From Novipirellula aureliae (GTDB lineage Bacteria > Planctomycetota > Planctomycetia > Pirellulales > Pirellulaceae): 64,000 bases of DNA. Location of the stretch: positions 372,001 to 436,000 of the forward strand of contig NZ_SJPY01000005.1 in assembly GCF_007860185.1 (NCBI RefSeq), written 5' to 3'. Below are positions 18,364-27,115 of the stretch, in pieces. Below the pieces are notes generated by a model. That model saw only the letters and a program-made list of their open reading frames with translations, ran no database searches and had not been told where the DNA came from. Every line of letters starts with the position of its first letter. The stretch's first letter is position 1. The translations under genes and the position numbers were made by a program.

Positions 18364-18405
18364 TAACGCCCGCTGCCCATTAGGGGCCAGCGGGCGTTTT
18401 TCGTT
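18364..18405 (+). terminator. Strong rho-independent-type terminator
   Basis: ACGCCCGCTG (18366-18375) pairs perfectly with CAGCGGGCGT (18388-18397) and is followed by TTTTCGTTTT on the plus strand. No intact plus-strand gene precedes it within 1 kb, so it probably outlived its gene. Confidence 0.7.
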
Positions 18406-18734
18406 TTCACCCCGTTTTTCGCCGTGTTTTGGTGATACGCCCAACCTGACCAAGAATCCACGTTTCGTGGCGAGAGTCCGGGACCCCGAAGCCAACCCCA
18501 CCTGTTGGGTTCGAACCCCGAACACAACCCCAGAAACTCTCTGGTTCTCTGTTTAACATGGCAACACTGGTTAACACGCCGGTTAACACACTGCGGTGGC
18601 GGTTTTCAACCAGTCGACAAGCGGCGTTCGTCACACCTGTCTCCCAGAATTCCGAGACTTTGTCACACATCGTCAGAATCGCTGCAAAACGTCGCGGCTT
18701 TGCTATTTAAGTGCCTGCTTCGTCGAGACGACGC
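18406..18734. other. Prophage-proximal spacer
   Basis: No gene was recognised. It contains GGGTTCGAACCCC at about 18508, which looks like a tRNA T-loop, but no cloverleaf could be built around it (see rejected items). Confidence 0.3.
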
Positions 18735-19847
18735 CTACGCTTCGGTTGTCTCGATGACTGCAAGTAGATGCTTCGCCCTCGACGTAGCCACGTAGAAATC
18801 ACTTGCAGAAGGTGGCGAGGGGCGAGACGTAAGTAAGACGATTGCATCGGCTTCTAGACCTTTGAATGCGGCGAAGGTGGAGAACAAAACTCCGTTTCCC
18901 TTCTTCCACTCGTTCAAGTCGCTCGTGATTGGCATCCCTGCGACGCGAGAAACTCCATTGAAGCAGGATCGCTCCAGCTTGCGATGCGACAGGATCGCAA
19001 GCCGGTTTGGGCTAATTCGATAATCTGTTTTCCATGACTTGATCAACGATTCGCATTGCTCACGCTGTTGCGGGCTATCAGCGACTTCAATTTCGATAGG
19101 TTTTAGTCCAGCAGGAACTCGTGGGCTTGATTGCACGTCTGCATTCATCATTTTCACTGAATAGTCGTGTATCTCACGCGTGTTTCGACAATTGATCTTC
19201 AGATTGAAGACTGCGTCCGTCTGCGGAATGGTGTTCTCATCAGTGAAAATATTCTGATTGGGGTCGTAGAAAATTGCTAAACGACCATTTGTCTCGCGAT
19301 TGAGCGATTCGATTACGAGCCACCAATCGCTTCGAAAGTCTTGGGCTTCGTCAACCACGATCGCTTCAAATCGGAGGCTTGGAACCTCGTCAAGTAGAAC
19401 ATCAAACATCTTGTTCGGAACGACATTGGCCCAGAAGTCGGCCTTCTGCTGCGGATCTTGGGGCGGCGAGAATGGAATCCTTGCCCGGCGATAGAACTCG
19501 CGACACAAACCGTGGAATGTATTGACTTGTAGATGCTTCCGAGTGGTGGAACTAAGTTCCTCGTCCATGCGCTCATTCAGCCACTGGCCCAATTGTCGAT
19601 TAAAACAAAGAAACAGCGTGTCGATACCTTCTCTCGCGTATTCAACGGCGCGCCAAAGTCCGAGCATCGTCTTTCCGGTGCCTGCACCGCCGCGAACTGC
19701 AAGTCGACGATTGTCACTCAACCCATCAAGTACAACTTGTTGCTGTGTGGTCAGCGTGACTAACTGTTCTTCGTCCCTTTCGAGTTCACGCCATCTTGCT
19801 GGGATGAGTCCAAATACGGGACGCAACCGTTCACGACACAGCTTCAT
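18735..19847 (-). pseudogene. UvrD/Rep-type helicase, N-terminally truncated
   Basis: Walker A (RGGAGTGKTMLGLWRA), Walker B (AIVVDEAQDF) and the later FKGLEADAIVLL and YVATSRAKHLLAVIE blocks define a superfamily 1 helicase. The related full-length proteins usually carry a NERD nuclease domain first, and none is present here. The coding sense starts abruptly near 19860 inside the end of the phage gp10-like gene. The Met at 19847 is only a candidate start. The remaining 370 residues keep all nucleotide-binding motifs, so residual ATPase activity is possible. It is probably the relic of a defence or repair helicase joined to the phage by deletion. Confidence 0.7.
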
Positions 19848-20358
19848 TGCATCCCCATCGACGGATGAACGGGCGTGCGGGGTAGCGACGCGGATTGTTG
19901 GCACCGCGGCGTTCGTTCTCTTGTTCGATCAGGCGTGTGGCTCGGTTGGCTTGGGCGACGGTGAGCAGTCTTATACGGGCAAATTTGCCGGGTTGTTTCG
20001 CACGGATCGGCCCAAACTCGCCAACACGGAACCGATGTCGTTTCAGTTTGCGTCGCTTGGTAACAACGCCACCGAACTCGTGCAGGTTCCACAGTCGGCC
20101 AGCAATCTCGTTGACTGGGCCAATGACTGCTTCACCGCGATCGCGGTTGACTTCGTAGCGAAGCACACGACGCAGCATTCCGGTCGGCGAACTGGGCGGC
20201 GATCCTGGGTTGGATGGTTTCTTGCGTTTGCGGATGGATCGTTTAGCGGTCATCCGGATGGTGCCGGCAGCATGATTCATGCTTTTGAAAGTCGCTTGGC
20301 TGACCTTCTTTTTCAGTTGGCCCGGCGTGAATCGCACGCGAGCCCGAAATTGCATCAT
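19831..20358 (-). CDS. Phage HK97 gp10-like neck/tail-completion protein, C-terminus replaced
   Basis: 175 residues beginning MMQFRARVRFTPGQLKKKVS with the basic centre and the FGGVVTKRRKLKRHRF segment seen in gp10-type head-tail joining proteins. The usual ending after YPARPF is replaced by IRRWGCNEAVS, where the reading enters the helicase fragment. It overlaps the preceding gene by four bases. Function in known phages: it sits at the neck between head and tail. The loss of downstream tail genes makes the prophage defective. Confidence 0.65.
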   Translation of the reverse strand: MMQFRARVRFTPGQLKKKVSQATFKSMNHAAGTIRMTAKRSIRKRKKPSNPGSPPSSPTGMLRRVLRYEVNRDRGEAVIGPVNEIAGRLWNLHEFGGVVTKRRKLKRHRFRVGEFGPIRAKQPGKFARIRLLTVAQANRATRLIEQENERRGANNPRRYPARPFIRRWGCNEAVS

Positions 20359-20798
20359 TTCGCCAGCTCAAACGTCAACGAAAGTAGGCTCGTGAATTGA
20401 TTGAACTGCGTCCAATGCTCGGAGGAGTACAGGACTGAGTTTTCAACCTTGATACAGCGAGCTGCAACGAACGAATTGAGTCGCTTGAGCCGGAAGTAGT
20501 CAGCCAGTTCTTCGACAAAGAGCACCAACGGGTCGATCTCTTTTGCATCGCCCTTGCTGAACTTCTTTTGGACTGCGACGTCTATCGTGGCGTGGTACTT
20601 GTTCGTTACTCGATCGAGAGGCAGGTATTCCACCTCGCGCGGCACAACCGTGACTCGCAGTTCCTTCATATCTTCGAGATCGAAGTTGGGGACGTACAGT
20701 CGCTGTGCGGAGAGGTTCGTCTTGCTAAACTCGCCGGCGTTGATCTCCGCGACGACGCATTCGGCAATTTGAATGACGGTTGCAGGTGTTGCTGTCAT
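20355..20798 (-). CDS. Phage tail-completion/neck protein
   Basis: 147 residues, MTATPATVIQIAECVVAEIN ... YLPLDRVTNKYHATIDVAVQ ... SLLSLTFELAK, the size and alpha/beta pattern of tail terminator (gpU-like) proteins. Four-base overlaps with both neighbours show an operon read from high to low coordinates. The assignment rests on position between two neck proteins and on overall pattern, not on a catalytic motif. Confidence 0.55.
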   Translation of the reverse strand: MTATPATVIQIAECVVAEINAGEFSKTNLSAQRLYVPNFDLEDMKELRVTVVPREVEYLPLDRVTNKYHATIDVAVQKKFSKGDAKEIDPLVLFVEELADYFRLKRLNSFVAARCIKVENSVLYSSEHWTQFNQFTSLLSLTFELAK

Positions 20799-21175
20799 GT
20801 GATCGTGTCAACCAGTTTGGTGTGAATGCGGAGTTTGACGCGGAAGGGATCGCTGTATCGCCACGGTGGCTCGTTGCCGATCGACATCAGCTCAAAAATG
20901 AACGTTGTATCACCGTCGACTTCGACAATGCAGTCACCACGCCGGGGAAGCGATCCAATAATCGACAACAACAAGGTGTCGGTGTCGATCAGAAAGTCAC
21001 GTACTTGGGCACGGGTGATAACGCCGTCGCCGTCGTCCTGTTCGTACTCGCTCTTTGCAATCGTGGCCGAGAGTTCGACACCGAGTTCATCGCGGCGATA
21101 GACCACGCTGCGAGAAGCGTGCTTGGTCAGTTTGTCGGCCAACCAAGACTGCCCGTGATGCAGCATGTCGGTCAC
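20795..21175 (-). CDS. Phage head-completion/connector-like protein
   Basis: 126 residues (MTDMLHHGQSWLADKLTKHA ... VVYRRDELGVELSATIAKSE). In this place phages carry a head-closure protein. It overlaps the previous and next coding regions by four bases. No diagnostic motif; the call is from synteny. Confidence 0.5.
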   Translation of the reverse strand: MTDMLHHGQSWLADKLTKHASRSVVYRRDELGVELSATIAKSEYEQDDGDGVITRAQVRDFLIDTDTLLLSIIGSLPRRGDCIVEVDGDTTFIFELMSIGNEPPWRYSDPFRVKLRIHTKLVDTIT

Positions 21176-21462
21176 GATTTGCGAGCCGCGGGTTTCGCTG
21201 GAGCTTTCAATAGCGTCGATGCCTTGTCGCTCAAATCATCCAGCCACGCCTCATTCGATCGCCGTTGATACTCGCTGGCGATCGCTTCTGACTCTTCCTG
21301 CAATTGCTGCTCACGCAGATTGACTGGATTGGCCGGCGAATGAAACGGATTGATAACGCTGGCTGATTGATTGCTGTCTTTGTCGCGTTTCTTCGTTGGC
21401 AACAAGGCGACGGCGATCAACACCAGCACCACCACGGTCGCGATTCCGGTTAGTAACGTCAT
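21172..21462 (-). CDS. Small membrane protein of the phage operon
   Basis: 96 residues. An N-terminal membrane helix (LLTGIATVVVLVLIAVALLP) is followed by a polar, helical tail (LREQQLQEESEAIASEYQRR) ending basic. It is translationally coupled with the next gene (ATGA). Role unknown; membrane genes at this site are unusual between capsid and neck genes. Confidence 0.55.
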   Translation of the reverse strand: MTLLTGIATVVVLVLIAVALLPTKKRDKDSNQSASVINPFHSPANPVNLREQQLQEESEAIASEYQRRSNEAWLDDLSDKASTLLKAPAKPAARKS

Positions 21463-21466
21463 TTGT

Positions 21467-22429
21467 TCACATACCTCGCTTGATGAGAATGAATCCGAGT
21501 AGAAAGACGGCCAGCACGATCATCGCGATGGTTGCCAGTTCGCCTGCCGATGCCCAAAGCAAGGCATTGCGAGTTTCGTTCGCCCTGTCGAACAATAGGT
21601 CACGGACGCCGTCACGATCTCGGTCGCGATCGAACGGACGCCAACTATCCGATGGTTCAACCGGACAGTAACCGTCGGGACAATCCTCGGAGTTGAGTTG
21701 CAATTTGGGCGAGATCGCGTCGTCCCACGAATAGCCTCGCGTTTTCAACGCACCGGTCTTTTGGGCCTGCCGAGTCTGTTGATACAGTTGGTAACCCTGG
21801 CGAAGGTCGGCGTAGAGTTCGGCTGCCGTTGCCGGCAACATGGTTCGGCCCGCGGCATGAACGTGTCCGCCAGTGTTGTCTTGAAACAGCACGACGGGGA
21901 ACTGTTCAACGGGGACGATGCTCGCGAAACGGGTTCGGTAGAGTGCGTTTCCCGACGTGTAGACTTGGAAGTCGCACGCGTTTCGTAGCTTGTAAAGCTT
22001 CGGGTCGTGATTGAACCAGTCGAGTAGTTGCTTGCTCTTCGCATCACTGCCGATGAACAAAGCGATTTGATACTTCTTCGTCGTTGGCTGAGGCTGGGGG
22101 GCCGCGGTCGGTAACGCAGGCCGAGGTGCGATCGTCGGCGTATAGATCGTCGTCGGTTCGCATGTTGGGCAAATCGAAACAGACTGCTGTTTGATTTCAC
22201 CTTGCGCACTCAGGTTCACTGAGTGTGGCTCATCGAACTTTTCGATTCTGCCAACGCGTGGAGCGGGCGAAACCGCATTGGGTACATTCCATGCGTTATC
22301 CTCTGGCTGGACGGTCGAACATGGTCGCAGTGCCGTGAACACTCCACCTAGCAATAGTGCGTGGATGATCGCCAAGGCGACGAGGCCCATGCTCAATCGA
22401 ATCCGGATTCCATCGTTCACAAACATCAA
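21467..22429 (-). CDS. Bitopic membrane protein with thioredoxin-like central region, phage operon
   Basis: 320 residues with a helix near each end (MGLVALAIIHALLLGGVF; ATIAMIVLAVFLLGFILI) and a Pro/Thr-rich linker with a CPTC pair. The middle (KYQIALFIGSDAKSKQLLDW ... PVEQFPVVLFQDNTGG) reads like a redox-inactive thioredoxin-type fold. A basic/acidic run (FDRDRDRDGVRDLLFDRANE) precedes the last helix. The internal starts MMFVNDG or MGLVALA are possible. Its place between the capsid/peptidase area and neck genes suggests an element-specific envelope function. Not otherwise recognised. Confidence 0.5.
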   Translation of the reverse strand: MMFVNDGIRIRLSMGLVALAIIHALLLGGVFTALRPCSTVQPEDNAWNVPNAVSPAPRVGRIEKFDEPHSVNLSAQGEIKQQSVSICPTCEPTTIYTPTIAPRPALPTAAPQPQPTTKKYQIALFIGSDAKSKQLLDWFNHDPKLYKLRNACDFQVYTSGNALYRTRFASIVPVEQFPVVLFQDNTGGHVHAAGRTMLPATAAELYADLRQGYQLYQQTRQAQKTGALKTRGYSWDDAISPKLQLNSEDCPDGYCPVEPSDSWRPFDRDRDRDGVRDLLFDRANETRNALLWASAGELATIAMIVLAVFLLGFILIKRGM

Positions 22430-22950
22430 AACACCTCATAACTTCGATAGGGCAAGGAGCTGGTCGGGTCGTCGAGGACCGTGAGTGCGAATCCGCCGTA
22501 GCCAGCCCAGAGGCGAACGAATTGTTCGCGCGGTGTGAGTTCAAAGCGGCCGGGATAGTTGTTGTCGAGAATCGCTGCGTATTGCCGACCGTCGCGATTG
22601 ACCCAGCCGACGAAGGTGCAGCAGTGGGCCGGTTTCCACCACAGGATTGCACCGCGCCGAGTGGCCGTCGCCCAATCAAGGAACCGCGGGTCGGCCTTGA
22701 TCGTGTAGCTGTAGTCGATGTCGGCGGCATCGAGTCGGCTTCGCAATCGCGAGTCCCATTCGCCATCGCTGTAGGTCGCTCGCCAACGCTCGCCGAGTTC
22801 GTACTCGTTGAGCCACCGCAAGTGATTGACGAGCGACGCGTGGACGCAGCTGCCTTGGTTGAGCTTGCCGGTCCAGTTGCGTTGATGCAGCTTATTGGGC
22901 AAGTTCGCAGCAGGTTGCTCCGGTAGCGAACAGATACCAAGCCTTGCCAC
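22426..22950 (-). CDS. Papain-like (C39-type) cysteine peptidase-like protein, N-terminus lost
   Basis: The protein-like part runs from about residue 11: LNQGSCVHASLVNHLRW with a candidate catalytic Cys, AHCCTFVGWVNRDG with the candidate His, and AAILDNNYPGRFE with an Asp/Asn. This is the order of a bacteriocin-processing-like peptidase fold. Its first ten codons lie in the capsid gene in another frame, so the original N-terminus (probably a signal or anchor) is gone. The ATG at 22950 may still be used by re-initiation after the capsid stop. The peptidase role is inferred from motif order. Confidence 0.55.
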   Translation of the reverse strand: MARLGICSLPEQPAANLPNKLHQRNWTGKLNQGSCVHASLVNHLRWLNEYELGERWRATYSDGEWDSRLRSRLDAADIDYSYTIKADPRFLDWATATRRGAILWWKPAHCCTFVGWVNRDGRQYAAILDNNYPGRFELTPREQFVRLWAGYGGFALTVLDDPTSSLPYRSYEVF

Positions 22951-24802
22951 TCGCGCCGGTGTAGTACGAATCCGACAAGTGTGGCGTGCTGATGACGCGG
23001 TACTTGTTGCGGTGCGGGTTGTCGACTGGAATCTTGGTCGGTGAACCCTGGGCGTCCATCATCAACTGGGCCGATCCCATTAACAGTTCCGCTTCGGTTT
23101 CCAGCTCGACAGGAACCACCAAGTACTCGGGCCGAATGTTGATCGGCTTTTGATCTTTGGCTTTCGACCCTGGACCCGCCTTCTGCTTGCGGAACGTCGT
23201 CTTGGCAACGGTCAGGCTGTCGGCACCGAACTTGGTGTCAGTTCCAGTGAGCAAGTTGCCGTTGCCGGCCGCGAAGAACCCAGAATTCTTCAAGAGCAGC
23301 GTGAAGAACAGATCGTCGATCGACTCGGCACCCGAGCGACCCATTTGACGCGGGATATCCATGAAGGCCGACAAATCATCATTGATGATATCATGCCGAG
23401 TGAGCATCAAGATTTGACCGTAGGTGTCGGCCTTGTTGCTGTACTTCTGCTCCGACAACTTTCCGTGCTTCAGTTCACCGTCTGGAGCGACCTGTTCGAA
23501 ACCGCCCGTTCCGAGCAAACGGTAACGCGAGACTTCCTTGAAGTCCGACACCGTTCCCACGCTACACAGATCAAACGCAGCGATTGGTGTGTTGGTGTAA
23601 GCCGCCAACAGCGTCTTGTTCATCACGTTTTCAAGGATGCTCGGCAGACTCATCGTCGAGAAGCCAGCGCGGATCGTGGCAGTCCCGTCACCGAAGACGC
23701 GAGGAACGTCGATCCCTTCCATACGAGCGCACTCGGCGACCAGTTCCTTTAAGCCGATGTGACGCATCGGATCAGCCTGGTTCAAAGTGCGTTCACCATA
23801 ACTGGCCAGTAGCGTCTTCTCGTCGATACCGACCGAAAGACACGCCGCGGCTTCGAGGATTTCACGGGTAAAACTCGGCTTCGATGCAGATTGCTCGGGC
23901 ACCTTCGGTCGTTCACTTCTCAGCACAGCAAGCTCCGTTTTGGTGACGCTCCATCCATGTTCGATCGCATCGGCCTCGATGTCGGAGTACTTGCCGGCAC
24001 ATATCTTGCGAATGCCGGCGATCCGGCGTGACTCCGTTGCCGCTTCGGCCCGCATTTGATCGACCGCGGACGAGTCTTGGTTCGTTTTTGGCTTCGTGCT
24101 CATATTCAAACTAGCATTAACGGGTTCGAGATCGTCCATGTTTTCCGTGGTTTCATCAGGATCATCGGTATGTTGACCTGCGGCGACGCGAGCTTCTGTG
24201 TCATCGTCGGCACCCAGTGCGACGAAGCTCACCTCGCCAAGCGTCGACTTGCGAGCGACGTAGACTGGGCCGCTGAATTCTCGTCCGTTCGCTTTCGCAG
24301 TCTTGCCTTCAGGGATGAAGACAACCTTGTCGGCACTCGCCCCGAGCGACGCTTGCCATGGGAATCCGTTTTCGCTGGTAGCGATCACTTCCTGCGCGGT
24401 CGCTCCGACGCCCGAGATCGTGCCAGCGACTTCGAGCGACTTGTCGGTGATCGCGATGTCGTCGGTGTGTCCGACGATGCTTCCACGATCGTGGTCTTTC
24501 AGGATTGGTCGCGACTTGCGAGTCACCCGCATACCGGCCAAGTCGACGACGACTGGGTAGGGCCAACCTCCCAGTCGCATCGCACCGCCGGTGTAAGCCG
24601 TCATTGAAAACTTGCGCAGCGAAGGCTTGCCTTCTTCCGGCGTTTCGGCCGCGGCGAGAGTAATCGTCGCCGCATCATCACAAACGATTCGCAGTGAACT
24701 GGGGACATTGTTAGTCTTGAGTCCGGAGTCTTGAGTCTGGAGGGAATCCTCTTCGCTACAGACTACAGACTGATAGCTACGGACTGGCGTTGTCTTCGGC
24801 AT
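22892..24802 (-). CDS. Prohead protease-major capsid fusion protein, C-terminally truncated
   Basis: The N-terminal part is a prohead serine-protease domain (PILKDHDRGSIVGHTDDIAI with the catalytic-type His; NGFPWQASLGASADKVVFIP with Ser). A long linker leads to an HK97-like capsid domain (RMEGIDVPRVFGDGTATIRA ... LTRHDIINDDLSAFMDIPRQ ... KYRVISTPHLSDSYYTG). Such fusions are known in Mu-like and transfer-agent-like phages. The start at 24802 (MPKTTPVRS) has GGAAG before it and overlaps the portal gene. After KAWYLFA the frame runs into TGATCCELAQ and stops, so the last strands of the capsid are missing, which would prevent assembly. Confidence 0.8.
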   Translation of the reverse strand: MPKTTPVRSYQSVVCSEEDSLQTQDSGLKTNNVPSSLRIVCDDAATITLAAAETPEEGKPSLRKFSMTAYTGGAMRLGGWPYPVVVDLAGMRVTRKSRPILKDHDRGSIVGHTDDIAITDKSLEVAGTISGVGATAQEVIATSENGFPWQASLGASADKVVFIPEGKTAKANGREFSGPVYVARKSTLGEVSFVALGADDDTEARVAAGQHTDDPDETTENMDDLEPVNASLNMSTKPKTNQDSSAVDQMRAEAATESRRIAGIRKICAGKYSDIEADAIEHGWSVTKTELAVLRSERPKVPEQSASKPSFTREILEAAACLSVGIDEKTLLASYGERTLNQADPMRHIGLKELVAECARMEGIDVPRVFGDGTATIRAGFSTMSLPSILENVMNKTLLAAYTNTPIAAFDLCSVGTVSDFKEVSRYRLLGTGGFEQVAPDGELKHGKLSEQKYSNKADTYGQILMLTRHDIINDDLSAFMDIPRQMGRSGAESIDDLFFTLLLKNSGFFAAGNGNLLTGTDTKFGADSLTVAKTTFRKQKAGPGSKAKDQKPINIRPEYLVVPVELETEAELLMGSAQLMMDAQGSPTKIPVDNPHRNKYRVISTPHLSDSYYTGASGKAWYLFATGATCCELAQ

Positions 24803-26264
24803 TGTCTTCCGTGACCTTGGTTGAGGGTTGGGGTTGTGTTTCATCGCTGGCCGATAGACCAAGCTCACGCATCAGCGATACTTCTTTGGCACGCTGTTTG
24901 AGTTCCGTCTCCCAATCACGCCCCTGCCGCGCAAATTCGATGGCCAGAGTAGTCGTATGATTTGAGAGACGGATCTTTTGGGCGTTGGCTTCTTTGGCGG
25001 GATCCACATGCTCGTGACCATCCCAAAACCATTGATGCTCGAACGTCGAGTCGAGCGTGCGAAGCGAATTGGGCAGATAGCCCTCGATGAGGATGGCTTC
25101 GCGAAGCCAAGCATTCAACAAGCGATCCAGAACGACGCGAGCGAGTTGGGTTTGCTCAACACGGATCGATTTGAAGTAGGTTTGGTGATCGAGCCGCCCA
25201 CTGGCGTAGTTGTAACCGCTAGAATTCCCAGCAGCGACATTGAATGGCATATTCAAACAACGAGCGATCTCGTTGAGGATCTCTTTCTTGAACTCTGCGT
25301 ATGTGGTCGAAGGTTGCTCCGACCTCATTTGAGCCATCTTCCATCCGCCGGGCATCGTGAGCAGCATTCGCTTCTCGAGTTCGATTGGCTCGAATGGTTC
25401 GGCAGCGTCGGCTTCACCATTGGCCGGCGCGTCGGTGTAGAGAATCCCGGCGAAATCGGCGGCCGTTTCGGCAGCCGCAAGTACCGCGAGCGTGAACCGG
25501 CGAAGTTGTGCGAATAATGGCAGTGCCGGCGTGATGTCGGGAATACCACGAATCTGTCCCGGCCGATCACAACGGAAATAGTGCAGCACCGCGGCGGCAG
25601 GCACCGTGTCATATCTTTCGTCGCTCGTGAACGTTACATCGCCAGGATGCTCGCGAAGCACGTCGTAGCTGATCGCGTTTCCGTCGGCATCAAACTGAAT
25701 GCCGTCGATGTATCGTGAGCGGTCCGCGACCAGCGTCGGCGAGGCGACTTGGTCTGCCTCAATTAGTCGCATGTCGAGTTTTACCGTCGTGTCGACACGT
25801 TCGTTGCTGGTCAGCAATCCAAACGATTCGCCATCGGAAACACGAGCCAGCCGCATCGTTCGCAGCTTTTCGGCCAAACCAACCGCTTCGGCCCAAGCGA
25901 AAAACTCTGCTTCAACAAAACGATTCGCGGCATCATCCGGCGTCCGCATTTGCAAACGCGGTCCAGTGCCAACGACATCATTCGCCAGCGTCAATGTTAT
26001 CCCGCGAGCGTAGCTGTTATTCGCGACCTCGTATCGCGAACGATTGCGAAGCGTTCGCCTCACGTCAGGACTATTCGCCGCGGCGGCCGACAGACCATCA
26101 GCACGGGACCAATGTTTCATGTTGTCGAGCGTCGTATTCGCAGCGTCGTACTTGGCACGAAGCCGCGAAAAAAAGGGCTGCCGGGGCGAGCGTCCAGAGG
26201 TGGCAGAAGGAGACACATTCCCGCCACGCAATTGCTCGATTATCCCTGACAGACGTTTCAGCAT
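24777..26264 (-). CDS. Phage portal protein, lambda type
   Basis: 495 residues from MLKRLSGIIEQLRGG. The lambda-family portal pattern is clear: YEVANNSYARGITLTLANDV, VGTGPRLQM, FRCDRPGQIRGIPDITPALP, TYAEFKKEILNEIARCLNMP and VAAGNSSGYNYASGRLDHQT. The portal forms the dodecameric DNA entry ring of the head. AGCAAGG precedes the ATG at 26264; in-frame codons further upstream are unconserved. It follows the head-joining gene and overlaps the capsid gene, an intact head-module order. Confidence 0.88.
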   Translation of the reverse strand: MLKRLSGIIEQLRGGNVSPSATSGRSPRQPFFSRLRAKYDAANTTLDNMKHWSRADGLSAAAANSPDVRRTLRNRSRYEVANNSYARGITLTLANDVVGTGPRLQMRTPDDAANRFVEAEFFAWAEAVGLAEKLRTMRLARVSDGESFGLLTSNERVDTTVKLDMRLIEADQVASPTLVADRSRYIDGIQFDADGNAISYDVLREHPGDVTFTSDERYDTVPAAAVLHYFRCDRPGQIRGIPDITPALPLFAQLRRFTLAVLAAAETAADFAGILYTDAPANGEADAAEPFEPIELEKRMLLTMPGGWKMAQMRSEQPSTTYAEFKKEILNEIARCLNMPFNVAAGNSSGYNYASGRLDHQTYFKSIRVEQTQLARVVLDRLLNAWLREAILIEGYLPNSLRTLDSTFEHQWFWDGHEHVDPAKEANAQKIRLSNHTTTLAIEFARQGRDWETELKQRAKEVSLMRELGLSASDETQPQPSTKVTEDNAEDNASP

Positions 26265-26325
26265 CCTTGCTTGTTCCTGTTGCCGTCCCCGGCAGCCCTT
26301 TTGGTCGTGTTGTGTGACAGAGAAA

Positions 26326-26523
26326 TCAGCCAGCCGATGGCGGCACGATCTTGTTAAACCGCAAACCGCGATTCGGCTTACGAACGGCATCTTTACTAGC
26401 GAGATGTTTGTCGGCCGCGATCTGTTCGGTCAACTTGTGCTGTTCGACCGACCCCGCATCGCCCGAAGCCTTCGCAGGCCCGGTGGCGTTTTCGTGAATC
26501 TCGTCTTCGAGGTTGTTTGGCAA
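26326..26523 (-). CDS. gpW-like head-to-tail joining protein (TTG start)
   Basis: About 65 residues read MPNNLEDEIHENATGPAKAS, then VEQHKLTEQIAADKHLASKD and RGLRFNKIVPPSAG. This short charged protein normally lies between terminase and portal in such phages. A TTG at 26521-26523 fits the conserved N-terminus, but no good ribosome site remains upstream, probably because the region was replaced when the HD-HSP90 gene was inserted. A longer reading to 26622 has a non-conserved N-terminus. Confidence 0.55.
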   Translation of the reverse strand: MPNNLEDEIHENATGPAKASGDAGSVEQHKLTEQIAADKHLASKDAVRKPNRGLRFNKIVPPSAG

Positions 26524-26927
26524 AGGCTCGCAACTGCGTTGGTGTAAGTGAGTAGGCTCTCTACCCCTTGAACTACTCTCACCCGAGGCATTCTGGCGGA
26601 ACGCCAGGGAAAAAAGATGCAATTTCGCTTGCGCAGCTTCATTTAGTTGCAGTTCCCGAAGCTATGGCGAAGTTGATACGGCCGGCAGGGTGGCGGTCCG
26701 GCCTCAATCCACGAACTCCCGTTCCCAAGAGTGCTAAAACTCATCGGCACGCTAGCTTTTGGCACCAATATCTCGTTCCAAGAGCCGGTAGGCCCTCTTG
26801 TAATACGATGCGGGGACTTCTAGCCCAGCGGATACTGCATCAAAGCGAGGTATGTTGGGACGGAGTCACGGGACCGTCCAACGCTCCGAACGATGAAGCC
26901 GGAGCATGCCGGAGAAAAGAGAAATCG

Positions 26928-26948
26928 GCTCCGGCGTCGGCCACCGGA
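26928..26948 (+). repeat. Left copy of a perfect 21-bp inverted repeat around the HD-HSP90 gene
   Basis: GCTCCGGCGTCGGCCACCGG plus A here is the exact reverse complement of 30499-30519. The two copies enclose 27116-30298, the only large foreign-looking insert in the head module. The match does not extend inward or outward by eye. Confidence 0.85.
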
Positions 26949-27115
26949 ACGCTGAAACCGACCTGCAACTCCGCAAAAAAAAGTCCGCGTACCTTTTCCT
27001 CACCCGTACCTTTTTCCCGCCCTAAGCGGATAACCTCCGCTGTGCTATGCTTGCGGGAGAAAACACCGGCATACAAATTGTACTCGACCGACAGCACGCT
27101 TTCAGGAACGCATAG

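Noticed and set aside
18480-18530. tRNA-like T-loop GGGTTCGAACCCC
   Set aside because: No matching acceptor, D and anticodon stems could be built on either strand. TTCGAA is self-complementary and gives the impression on both.
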